The notes below the pieces were generated by a model. That model worked only from the letters and a program-made list of their open reading frames with translations. It was not told where the DNA came from and ran no database searches. A stretch of DNA of 64,000 bases from JAFGDI01 sp963662515 (GTDB taxonomy: Bacteria; Planctomycetota; Phycisphaerae; Sedimentisphaerales; SM23-30). Location: NCBI GenBank assembly GCA_963662515.1, contig OY759675.1, positions 1,550,001 through 1,614,000 on the forward strand. The letters run 5' to 3'. The position numbers were made by a program, and so were the translations under genes. Shown piece by piece: positions 35,852 to 44,033 of this stretch. Within the stretch, counting starts at the first letter, position 1. The number at the start of each line of letters is the position of its first letter.

Positions 35852-36949
35852 ATGATGGAAAGATTGCAGAAAGTTATGGCTGAGGCCGGTATTGATTCCC
35901 GGCGTCATTGTGAAGAGATCATTGCCGAAGGGCGGGTGACAGTTAATGGTGTTGTCGTTACTGAGTTGCCTTGCATGGTGGATAAGTATAAGGATCGTAT
36001 CATCGTTGATGAACGCCGGATACGCTTCGATAAGAAGGTGTATTATTTGCTGCATAAGCCCAAGAAGGTTATCTGCACTAATCATGACCCTGATAACAGA
36101 CGCAGAACTGTTGACTTGCTCCCTGGAGTCAAAGAAAGAGTATATTCGGTAGGGCGTCTTGATGCCGATTCGCAAGGGCTGGTGTTGATGACTAATGATG
36201 GCGAACTGGCTAATGAGCTGACCCATCCCCGTTATGGTGTGCCCAAAACCTATATTGCAGAAATAGATGCCTGTATTGATGGTAATGATATAGAGAGGCT
36301 AAAGCGTGGTTTTTTCATATCTCGTGATGGCATAGCTTCAATGGACTCAGTTAAGGTTATTAAGAGAGAACGAAAATATTCTTTAATTGAAATAACTCTG
36401 CGAGAAGGTCGTAATCGTCAGATCCGTCGCATGCTCCAGAAACTCGGCTATGAAGTGAAAAAACTCACTCGAGTTGCTTTTGGCCCTCTGACATTACGAG
36501 GCTGTGGTATTGGCAAGCATCGTGAATTGAAGCCCCAGGAAGTAGAAGAGCTCAAAAAGTCTGTAGAAAAGTACAAGGCAGTCGCTTTGGCTGATTCTAA
36601 AAAGAAGAGGAAAATGCCAGCTTTACCCAAGCCTGCTGCACCAAAGGAAACAGAGGAGTTTACTCTGCCTAAGCCCAAGCCTAAAAGAGAATTGCGAGCA
36701 GGTAAGGCTGTTAAACCTGTTAAGTCTTCTCTTGAACAGGATAATCTGGCATTAGCTCGTAAGATAATTGGCGGTGGTAAGGGTACAGCTAAACGGATAG
36801 CTAAATCCAGTGTTTATGGAACTGCTCCCTCAGCTCGTTCTAAGTCTTCTGGCGGTACGACCTCTTCTGCGGCCTCTTCGAGAACCAGATCGGCTGGGTA
36901 CAAACCCGTCCGTAAATCAGCATCGCCAAGAAACCAGCGAAAGAAATAA
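35852..36949 (+). CDS. rluB: RsuA/RluB-family 23S rRNA pseudouridine synthase with basic tail
   Basis: 365 residues. The N-terminal S4 domain is ERLQKVMAEAGIDSRRHCEEIIAEGRVTVNGVVV; the catalytic Asp is in SVGRLDADSQGLVLMTNDGE; the end of the fold is EGRNRQIRRMLQKLGYEVKKLTRVAFG. RluB-type enzymes modify helix 89 of 23S rRNA; RsuA-type act on 16S, so the exact target is not certain. The last ~125 residues are a Lys/Pro/Ser/Arg-rich disordered tail, probably RNA-binding. AGGAGA precedes the start. Confidence 0.88.
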   Translation: MMERLQKVMAEAGIDSRRHCEEIIAEGRVTVNGVVVTELPCMVDKYKDRIIVDERRIRFDKKVYYLLHKPKKVICTNHDPDNRRRTVDLLPGVKERVYSVGRLDADSQGLVLMTNDGELANELTHPRYGVPKTYIAEIDACIDGNDIERLKRGFFISRDGIASMDSVKVIKRERKYSLIEITLREGRNRQIRRMLQKLGYEVKKLTRVAFGPLTLRGCGIGKHRELKPQEVEELKKSVEKYKAVALADSKKKRKMPALPKPAAPKETEEFTLPKPKPKRELRAGKAVKPVKSSLEQDNLALARKIIGGGKGTAKRIAKSSVYGTAPSARSKSSGGTTSSAASSRTRSAGYKPVRKSASPRNQRKK

Positions 36950-37316
36950 GCTCAATCTTTTGCGTGCCTCTGGGAATGCCGGGCCCAGCAGAAAAAAAGA
37001 TCATTAAATATTTTAAAAGAGATAATATTTAGTGAAAAATATCTCAGGTAGCCCCAAACCACAGAGCATTTGTTATTGCGGCCAATAATCGGAATCGTTC
37101 ACACGGTTACGATTATTGGCCGCATTTATCTTATGCTTGTGGTTTAAAAAAGATAAACAGCTCTTGCTATGTGTCGATTCAAGGCAATATTTCGAGGGGG
37201 GTGTTTTGCAGTTTCCTTAGTTGAAAGTACTCTGGTGTACTTTTGTCCAGGATTACAACCGCACTGCCGACCAAAGGCAGGTGACATAACTCACCATTTA
37301 GCAAAAACTTAAAAAA
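36950..37316. other. Non-coding stretch with two hairpins upstream of tRNA(CAT)
   Basis: No gene is supported. A perfect 15-base inverted repeat lies at 37077-37091 and 37110-37124 (18-base loop), possibly the rluB transcript end, although no T run follows. AAAGTAC (37224-37230) pairs with GTACTTT (37237-37243). The rest shows no structure I can name. Confidence 0.55.
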
Positions 37317-37390
37317 TGGGCCCACCTGGACTCGAACCAGGGACCGTTCGATTATGAGTCGAATGCTCTAACCAACTGAGCTATAGGCCC
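37317..37390 (-). tRNA. tRNA with anticodon CAT (elongator Met or Ile2)
   Basis: 74-base cloverleaf on the minus strand. Acceptor GGGCCTA pairs with TGGGCCC (one wobble), D arm GCTC/GAGC, anticodon stem TTCGA/TCGAA with loop CTCATAA, T arm CCTGG/CCAGG around TTCGAGT; A73, CCA not encoded. It is not an initiator: the acceptor begins with a G-C pair. Whether C34 is lysidine-modified (Ile2) cannot be read from the gene. Confidence 0.93.
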
Positions 37391-37651
37391 GGCTTTAACT
37401 AAGGAGTTAACCTTGGCTAATCTCGCTGACTACTTGTGTCAGCTTTTCTCTAACGAGAAAGTAAATAATATGTTTTATTAAGGATTTGTCAATAAGAATT
37501 TACAAAAAAACTCCTTTCATTTTTGTTTTTTTACTTTTTTGTAGATTGTTAATGAAATCAGTCCTATAATTTCGATATATTACTGTGTTGTTGTCTATAC
37601 TAAGGCTTCAGCAGAAAAATTAGTTTAATAATAATACGAGAGGAAACTTAG

Positions 37652-38422
37652 ATGAAAACATTGTTCTGGGCATTGGTATTTGTAGCAGGTTTGTATTTTG
37701 GTTCTGGGGTTGGTAATGGAGCTATAGATATTGCCGGTGTTGACTGGAGTTTTGAGCAGGGTATCGAGGGAGAAGATGAGTATATCTTTACCCAATGGAC
37801 CAAGTATGGCTGGAACAGCAGTGATGGTGGTCTTGGCACATGTCATACTACAGCAGGTATAACCCCTGGTGATTATCTTAATGAGTCAGTGGTATGGTTT
37901 AATGAGGGTGATCAGGAGTTGTTCGCTTTTGACGATCCAAGCACTCATGGTTTTATGGCCTTTACCAGTAAACCATTTACAGTCGAAAAAGATATAAGCT
38001 ATGCATTTAACCTGAACATGAAATGGGAATCAGCGGCTAGCGAGAGTGATCATTTATTTATTCTGGTACATAATTCAACAGCAGATATAGATAATCTTTA
38101 TAGCGGACTGATCTACGGAAGTGGTTCAGAGATATGGACAAATCACTATAGTTCTGGTTATGCCACAAGTTCTTATGGCGAATTTCTGGAAAGTGATTTT
38201 ACTTCCGGTTATTTTCTTAGTTCTTCCGATTCATACGCCCTTACCATAATGCTGGCTTATGATGGATATAAACCTGGCATTTCTGGCGATCAGGGTTATT
38301 CTAATTTTGCCTTCGACAGTATTTCATATATGGAAGTAGTAAGTGTTCCGGCTCCGGCTGCTGTTATTTTAGCCGGTTTTGGCACTATAATCATTGGTTG
38401 CGCCCGCAGATTAAGAAAATAA
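37652..38422 (+). CDS. Exported PEP-CTERM anchor protein
   Basis: 256 residues: an N-terminal signal peptide (MKTLFWALVFVAGLYFGSGVGNGA), an acidic, Ser/Tyr/Gly-rich beta domain, and a C-terminal sorting tail VPAPAAVILAGFGTIIIGCARRLRK, which is the PEP-CTERM pattern (VPxPxA, membrane helix, Arg/Lys cluster). Such proteins are processed by an exosortase and linked to surface or matrix polysaccharide. No exosortase gene is in the window. The body domain is not recognised. The ATG follows AGAGGAAAC. Confidence 0.85.
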   Translation: MKTLFWALVFVAGLYFGSGVGNGAIDIAGVDWSFEQGIEGEDEYIFTQWTKYGWNSSDGGLGTCHTTAGITPGDYLNESVVWFNEGDQELFAFDDPSTHGFMAFTSKPFTVEKDISYAFNLNMKWESAASESDHLFILVHNSTADIDNLYSGLIYGSGSEIWTNHYSSGYATSSYGEFLESDFTSGYFLSSSDSYALTIMLAYDGYKPGISGDQGYSNFAFDSISYMEVVSVPAPAAVILAGFGTIIIGCARRLRK

Positions 38423-38483
38423 GAATTGTGATAACTGGGCTTGAGAGGCTCTGTTATCTGCTTCAGAATGATATAAAGTAATT

Positions 38484-38516
38484 AAAAGCCGGATAAGGAA
38501 TGATCCGGCTTTTTTA
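38484..38516. terminator. Terminator between the PEP-CTERM gene and murD
   Basis: AAAAGCCGGAT and ATCCGGCTTTTT form an 11-base stem around AAGGAATG, with T tracts on both strands. It ends the two converging genes. Confidence 0.85.
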
Positions 38517-38525
38517 GCATTCACT

Positions 38526-39851
38526 CTATAGCTCGTTAACGAACTGGCGGAAGTCATTTCCTCTTTGTTGAAAGTTTATGAACATGCCATAGCTGGCACA
38601 GGCCGGGCTCAATAATACAGCATCTCCCGGTACAGCCATTTTGCGACATGTTTCAATAGCTTCTTTGAAACTCTCGCAGCGAGCTAGTAGCGGTCTTTTG
38701 TCTGGTGTTAGACCGGCACCTGCCGCCTCTATATCGTTTTGTAATTGCAGGGCTGTTTGACCGATAAGTACAGCGGCTTTTACATTGCCTACCACCTTTT
38801 CTGCTAGTGCCGCAAACGATATTTTCTTATCGTAACCACCCAGGATCAGAATCTTACCGCAGTCAAAGGCATCGATAGCAGCTATTACACTTTCCGGTGT
38901 GGTTGCAATCGAATCATTATAATATTTAACGCCGTCAAGCTCTCGTACCAGCTCCAGGCGATGTTCCAGCCCGCAAAAACTTTCCAGTGCCTTTTGTGCT
39001 TGTTCTCTGCTGATACCAATTTTAGCAGCTGCAGCAATAGCCCCCTCAGCATTAAGCTGGTTATGAGCTCCCGGCACAGTTAATTTAATAGTTTGCCCTG
39101 TAGTGGTCTTGTAAAATTCCTTTTTCCCGGCTCCTATTCCTGTCCAGCTGTTTAGCTGCTCATCTTCGCCGCATAAAATTGCAAAATCATTTTCTCCCTG
39201 GTACCGTATTATATTCTGCTTGGCATAGATATAATTGGCCATAGTGCCATGTCGGTCCAGGTGGTTAGGTGAGATATTTGTAACTACAGCGACATGTGGG
39301 CTTAATTTGAGAGTAGCCAGGTCCTCAAGTTGGAAACTGCTTAATTCCAGAACCAGGATGTCATCTTGACTGATATTATCCACCTTCGCCAGTAAGCTAC
39401 CCTTGCCAATATTGCCGCCGAGCCAGACCTTCTTATCCGGGCGACATTCTTTGACAATGTGGTAGAGCATGGCAGTTGTGGTGCTTTTGCCATTACTGCC
39501 TGTTACTGCCAGCTTTACTGCTGGACAATATTGCCAGAGCAGATTCATTTCTGTCGTTAATTCTGTCCCATGTTCCCGCGCTTTTTTAAGATATGCATCT
39601 TCTGAAGGCACTGCCGGGTTGACTATTATGAGGTCGTTTTCGATAAAGTCAGAGTCGATATGTCCACCGAGGTGGTACTCAATGTCAAGATCGGCCAGAG
39701 CCGCCAGACTCTCGCTGAGTTTCTCAGCCGGGTAAGTGTCAGTTACCGTAACGACTGCCCCGTGTTCTGCTGCGAATCTCGCTGCCCCCACACCGCCGCC
39801 AAAGCGGCCCAGTCCCATGATCAGTACTTTCCTGTCTTTTATTCTCTTCAT
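38526..39851 (-). CDS. murD: UDP-N-acetylmuramoyl-L-alanine:D-glutamate ligase
   Basis: Adds D-Glu to UDP-MurNAc-L-Ala in peptidoglycan synthesis. 441 residues, three domains: Rossmann-like LIMGLGRFGGGVGAARFAAEHG, ATP-binding AVTGSNGKSTTTAMLYHIV and NISPNHLDRHGTMANYIYAK, and C-terminal YNDSIATTPESVIAAIDAF and LILGGYDKKISF. It stands alone rather than in a division/cell-wall cluster. Presence supports a peptidoglycan-containing cell, together with dapF. Confidence 0.95.
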   Translation of the reverse strand: MKRIKDRKVLIMGLGRFGGGVGAARFAAEHGAVVTVTDTYPAEKLSESLAALADLDIEYHLGGHIDSDFIENDLIIVNPAVPSEDAYLKKAREHGTELTTEMNLLWQYCPAVKLAVTGSNGKSTTTAMLYHIVKECRPDKKVWLGGNIGKGSLLAKVDNISQDDILVLELSSFQLEDLATLKLSPHVAVVTNISPNHLDRHGTMANYIYAKQNIIRYQGENDFAILCGEDEQLNSWTGIGAGKKEFYKTTTGQTIKLTVPGAHNQLNAEGAIAAAAKIGISREQAQKALESFCGLEHRLELVRELDGVKYYNDSIATTPESVIAAIDAFDCGKILILGGYDKKISFAALAEKVVGNVKAAVLIGQTALQLQNDIEAAGAGLTPDKRPLLARCESFKEAIETCRKMAVPGDAVLLSPACASYGMFINFQQRGNDFRQFVNEL

Positions 39852-39903
39852 ACCATAAATCTTATTACTTTGTGTAATAAAATCAATAGATTAAAATAAA
39901 AAA

Positions 39904-41346
39904 TCAGCATAGCAATTTATATATATCTTCTATACTTTCAGAATCTATCTCTTTTAGAAATTTTAACCCTATTGTGTACCAGCCGCCACCATATTCCTTG
40001 TTGCGTACTACCGAGGCCAGGTATATAATGTCAGGGGTGTTCCCCGGAGTTTTGATCGTTATATGCATAACCTTGTCATCGTCAAACTTAGTCATGCTCA
40101 GGATCCCTATGCCGCCTTGAGATATATTATATACTATAACCTGATTTTTCTGGCCCAGGGTCCACTTTTCTCCATCTTTATTAACAACCCGCAATATAGC
40201 ATGTGCCCTGAAATATAATCTGGGAAATATGCGGCCCGATGGATTCCCCTCGTTTGGCTGCTTTATATTTAACTCATTGAGTATATAGTTATTATTTGCC
40301 GAAAATGTCAGGCTATTCTGGCCTAATAGAGAAAACTGAATAAAACTTTCAAATGCTTCCACTACCTTACCGTCCAGCTGTTGCGGAGCCATTGATTTAA
40401 GTCTTTCCAATGCCTCTTCTATTGAGATCACTTCTTTACGATATGGTCTTGCTGCTGTCATAGCATCGAACACATCTACTACTGCCGCCATGCGACCGGT
40501 GATTGATATTTCTTTGCCTTTCAGACCTTGCGGGTAACCGGTGCCGTCCATTCGCTCATGATGCTGAACGATCACATTCATTGCTTCAGGCGATATGCAC
40601 GCATTCTTTTCCAGATAGCATACTCCCTGCTCAACATGACGGTTAAAATATTCTCTTTGTCTTTCGCTCAACTCTTCTTCGTTATTCAGAATGTCATTTG
40701 ATATGAATATTTTTCCTATATCGTGAAGCAGTCCTCCTGTACCGATATCACTTAATAAACCCGGGTCTTTTATTCCTACATGGCAAGCAAAACCGATCAA
40801 TAAGGTACTGACATTTGACATGTGTGTTGCCGTTAAAAAGTCATGGGCGGTTACATCATACAGATAGCGAAATGCTCTTGGATCATTCATTATCAGGCTC
40901 ACTGTTGCTGAGCAGATATCCTGAGTTTTTTCTATTGATTCTCCAGATATGTCATCTTGACATAGCTGTTCTGCCAGGGCGATTGTCGATGAGTATAATA
41001 TCTCGCTTTTTCGTTCAATGAGTATTTCCTTGTTTTCAATTATGTCATTGATCGAATTTTCTATGGCCTCAAAATAGGCTTTCTGGTCTTGAGCTGAAAT
41101 GTAAACATATTTTATCCCGGCATCAAGCAGGCGAGTATAATCTTTTTCGCTTATCGGCTTATTGTCACTATTGTAAAGACTAAACCCTGGCGGTGTAGAT
41201 ATGTAGATCTTTATTCCGTTAAGAAAATGAGGTGGAACGCAGCTCAAAGGCACTGGCAGATATCTTTCCTGACACAGCTCCATTACTGTTCCTTCTGGAG
41301 CACTTCTTAATGGTCCCAGAAGATATGTTTGGTATTCCTGGCTCAA
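39904..41346 (-). CDS. HD-GYP cyclic-di-GMP phosphodiesterase with PilZ domain
   Basis: 480 residues, no membrane helix. An N-terminal ~130-residue region of DUF3391-like type (ISEKDYTRLLDAGIKYVYIS) precedes the HD-GYP domain (~165-340) with complete motifs THMSNVSTLL, GGLLHDIGKIF and HHERMDGTGYPQGLKGKEI, then a PilZ domain (~360-475) with RLYFR and VYNISQGGIGI matching RxxxR and (D/N)xSxxG. It should both cleave and sense cyclic-di-GMP. Monocistronic, with a long AT-rich upstream region. Confidence 0.9.
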   Translation of the reverse strand: MSQEYQTYLLGPLRSAPEGTVMELCQERYLPVPLSCVPPHFLNGIKIYISTPPGFSLYNSDNKPISEKDYTRLLDAGIKYVYISAQDQKAYFEAIENSINDIIENKEILIERKSEILYSSTIALAEQLCQDDISGESIEKTQDICSATVSLIMNDPRAFRYLYDVTAHDFLTATHMSNVSTLLIGFACHVGIKDPGLLSDIGTGGLLHDIGKIFISNDILNNEEELSERQREYFNRHVEQGVCYLEKNACISPEAMNVIVQHHERMDGTGYPQGLKGKEISITGRMAAVVDVFDAMTAARPYRKEVISIEEALERLKSMAPQQLDGKVVEAFESFIQFSLLGQNSLTFSANNNYILNELNIKQPNEGNPSGRIFPRLYFRAHAILRVVNKDGEKWTLGQKNQVIVYNISQGGIGILSMTKFDDDKVMHITIKTPGNTPDIIYLASVVRNKEYGGGWYTIGLKFLKEIDSESIEDIYKLLC

Positions 41347-41670
41347 ATTCTTCTCCCAGTTCTAGTTATGGTGCGTAATGCATTATTTCTCTCTTACAAC
41401 AGGAAATTTATCGACTCCTTTTGGTATTCACTTAATTTGAAAATCCCTTAATTTACTCAATTACTTAACAGTATTTATAGTGTCTAATTGACTAAAACTG
41501 AATGTGTATAAACTGTATTTTTGCTGTAAATATATTTAAGGAAAGATGTTATAATTAGTTTGACTCGTATTTGACTTTTCATTTCCTGATTTGTTCTTAA
41601 ACCTCATTTGTTATAAACTCTTTTCCTGAAATAGTTTTTATTTCAGTAATTATATAAAACGCCAGTCAGC
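41347..41670. other. AT-rich intergenic region
   Basis: No gene is seen. A perfect 8-base hairpin (CTGAAATA at 41626-41633 with TATTTCAG at 41639-41646) lies 24 bases past the end of the BaiN-like gene and may be its transcript end, although no T run follows. The remainder probably holds the promoter of the HD-GYP-PilZ gene, but no clear -35/-10 pair was identified. Confidence 0.45.
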
Positions 41671-42858
41671 TTATATTTCCAGTCCGCAACAGTATCCGCT
41701 GGAGAAGGCCCACTGGAGATTATATCCCCCCAAGGCTCCGGTAACATCAACAACTTCGCCTATGAAAAAGAGGTTTGGAACCAGTTTTGACCCCATATTT
41801 TTCGAGGATAGTTCGTTGGTTGACACGCCTCCTGAGGCGGCCTCCGCCTTACTGAATCCGGCGGTGCCGGATGGCTGGAAGTGCCAGGAATTGAAATTTT
41901 CAACCGCCTTACTGATCTGGCTGGCAGAGAGATTCGCTATTGCAATATCTTCATAGTATCGCTGCCAGATATGGAGGAACTTTCGTGGCAGACGACCATG
42001 TAACAGCTTGCTTATTGTTATCGAACCATCGGTTTCTCTGCCTTTTTCGATTGCATTGGCAAGGTCAAAGCCTGCCAGCCAGTCTATGTATATATATCCT
42101 TCTTGCGGCCAGATGGACGATATTTGCAAAATGGCAGGGCCGCTCAGGCCATGATGGGTGAATAGCACTTCTTCTTCAAAGCTGTATTTGCCACATCTTA
42201 CCGTAGCTACAACAGCGTTACCAGTCAATTCGACCATTAATGCCGCATCTTCTTTGTTATAGTGCAGTGGTACGAGGGCAGGGCGGACAGGAATTATCGT
42301 GTGGCCAAAATCTCGCGCAATATCGTAACCGATATCCGTTGTTCCGCATTGCGGCCAGGCACAGCTGCCGCTGGCAACTACTATTTTTTCGCAACTGTAA
42401 TGAGCATTCTCAGCAGTAATGATATATCCTTCACCTGATCGTTCTACTTTGCTTATCTGGCTGTTTAATTTTAGCGAAACTTCACTCTCACGGCATAATT
42501 CACAAAGCAGATTTACCAGCTCATTGGCACTATGTCGGCAAAAAAGACGACCATGATCTCGCTGTTCCCAGGCTATACCCTTTTCTTCCAGTAATGCAAG
42601 TGTATCCCATTGGCTAAACCGGGCCAGAGCTGATTTAACAAAATGGGGATTTTCGCTATAAAAATCACCAGCTGAGCAGTCATTATTGGTAAAGTTGCAT
42701 TTGCCCCCGCCGGATATAGGTATCTTACCGCCAGGCTTGCCGCTCTTATCTAATATTAGCACCTTATAGCCCCGCTTACCTGCTACCTGTGCACACATAA
42801 GGCCTGCCGCGCCAGCCCCTATAATAATTATATCGTATTTTTCAATTGTATCCATCAA
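41671..42858 (-). CDS. BaiN/HI0933-like FAD-dependent oxidoreductase
   Basis: 395 residues. The FAD-binding start YDIIIIGAGAAGLMCAQVAGKRGYKVLILDKSGKPGGKIPISGGGKCNFTNND is the HI0933/YhiN/BaiN signature, and the C-terminal GGVSTNELSSKNMGSKLVPNLFFIGEVVDVTGALGGYNLQWAFSSGYCCG completes the fold. The biochemical role of most members is unknown; BaiN is a bile-acid flavoprotein but substrate should not be transferred. The start overlaps no other gene; the DUF192 stop is 3 bases upstream, so they form an operon. Confidence 0.9.
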   Translation of the reverse strand: MMDTIEKYDIIIIGAGAAGLMCAQVAGKRGYKVLILDKSGKPGGKIPISGGGKCNFTNNDCSAGDFYSENPHFVKSALARFSQWDTLALLEEKGIAWEQRDHGRLFCRHSANELVNLLCELCRESEVSLKLNSQISKVERSGEGYIITAENAHYSCEKIVVASGSCAWPQCGTTDIGYDIARDFGHTIIPVRPALVPLHYNKEDAALMVELTGNAVVATVRCGKYSFEEEVLFTHHGLSGPAILQISSIWPQEGYIYIDWLAGFDLANAIEKGRETDGSITISKLLHGRLPRKFLHIWQRYYEDIAIANLSASQISKAVENFNSWHFQPSGTAGFSKAEAASGGVSTNELSSKNMGSKLVPNLFFIGEVVDVTGALGGYNLQWAFSSGYCCGLEI

Positions 42859-42861
42859 CTC

Positions 42862-43362
42862 TTAATCCACTTCCATCGCCTTTATCGCTTCGGGAAATTC
42901 CAGCTTATCGCCGGGACGCAGACCCAATGCGCCAGCTCTCCCTGCTTTTAGCTCCAGTACATATTTTGCCGGTCTTTTGCTTCTATACAGCTCTGATGGT
43001 CCGCTTCGTGGGTATCGCATATATTCTATATTGATTATACGATCGTCTGGACCAATGAAAATGCCGTCCAGGTCGAAATGACAATTATTCATGTGAAATG
43101 TTCTTTGATGCGATTCGGGGAATATAAACAGTATGCCCTCATTCCTCTGGCATTCCTCGCGGAACATAAAGCCTCTGGCACGGTCAGCTTCATTTTTCGC
43201 CAATTCCAGCTCAAAATTCTCACCACAAATAGACATTATAGCTCTGGGCATACCTTCGAGGGCTTTGTCAGACTTCTTTGCATCGCAACCGGCTATTATT
43301 ATGCCAGTTATTATTACTATCAAAGAAAGTAATATATTGCTCTTTTTTGAAAATTTTTCCAT
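42862..43362 (-). CDS. DUF192 lipoprotein
   Basis: 166 residues. A lipoprotein signal (ILLSLIVIITGIIIAGC, lipobox IAGC) anchors it in a membrane facing the periplasm. The DUF192 domain is clear: ELAKNEADRARGFMFREECQRNEGILFIFPESHQRTFHMNNCHFDLDGIFIGPDDRIINIEYM and YVLELKAGRAGALGLRPGDKLEF. The function of DUF192 is not known. It is first in a two-gene operon with the BaiN-like gene, 3 bases apart. Confidence 0.88.
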   Translation of the reverse strand: MEKFSKKSNILLSLIVIITGIIIAGCDAKKSDKALEGMPRAIMSICGENFELELAKNEADRARGFMFREECQRNEGILFIFPESHQRTFHMNNCHFDLDGIFIGPDDRIINIEYMRYPRSGPSELYRSKRPAKYVLELKAGRAGALGLRPGDKLEFPEAIKAMEVD

Positions 43363-43541
43363 ACAAATATTTTACTGACAACTGCTTACAAAAAAAGAAA
43401 ATTCACCCCCAAACCGCTCTTTTTACCACTTTTAAAATACCGATCCGAGATTTTATCATACTTTTGACCATAAAATTACATTTTCCCAAAAAAACGCTTG
43501 TACTCATTGATAAAATCTATATCATTACATGTCCTCGAAAG

Positions 43542-43615
43542 GGGCGGTTAGCTCAGTTGGCTAGAGCGTCTGGTCGACATCCAGAAGGTCGTTGGTTCGA
43601 GTCCAATACTGCCCA
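43542..43615 (+). tRNA. tRNA-Val (anticodon GAC), with C33
   Basis: Acceptor GGGCGGT pairs with ACTGCCC (one G-T wobble), D arm GCTC/GAGC, anticodon stem TCTGG/CCAGA, loop TCGACAT giving anticodon GAC, T arm with TTCGAGT; A73, no encoded CCA. Position 33, nearly always U, is C here. The fold is otherwise standard. Confidence 0.92.
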
Positions 43616-44033
43616 TTTTCTTTATTTTATCTAGTCAGTAGTTTACAGTTTACTGTCAATGGTTTTTATAGATTCCCTTGCAAGTTTGTTTTTTTGTATG
43701 TTGTGTGTAATTTAACATTTCAGTGAGGTTGTCTATATGTCATTCACCCAAACTCCTTTGTATTGCACTAAGTTTGATGCCAGAAGAGCATTTCGCAGGT
43801 GGGAATAGTGAGTTTATTGCCTGTCCATAGATCGATAAGCACAGTTGCGATAAAAAAGAATTAAATGAACTAAGTACAGTAAAGTCTCTTTGAGTTTTTG
43901 TTTCAGGTGTGGTATATTGTCGTGGGTAATCATAATATTCAGGTGAGAAGGGCTGAGGAATGCAATCCGGTTCTTTTCAAAGGGTATGGTCTGATTAAAA
44001 TTGCCTGGATTGATTTTGAAAGGATATGTAATA
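43616..44033. other. Intergenic region before the GH20 gene
   Basis: About 420 bases without a supported gene; the open frames here are short and lack recognisable composition. No strong hairpin or consensus promoter was found. It presumably holds the promoter of the GH20 gene. Confidence 0.4.
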
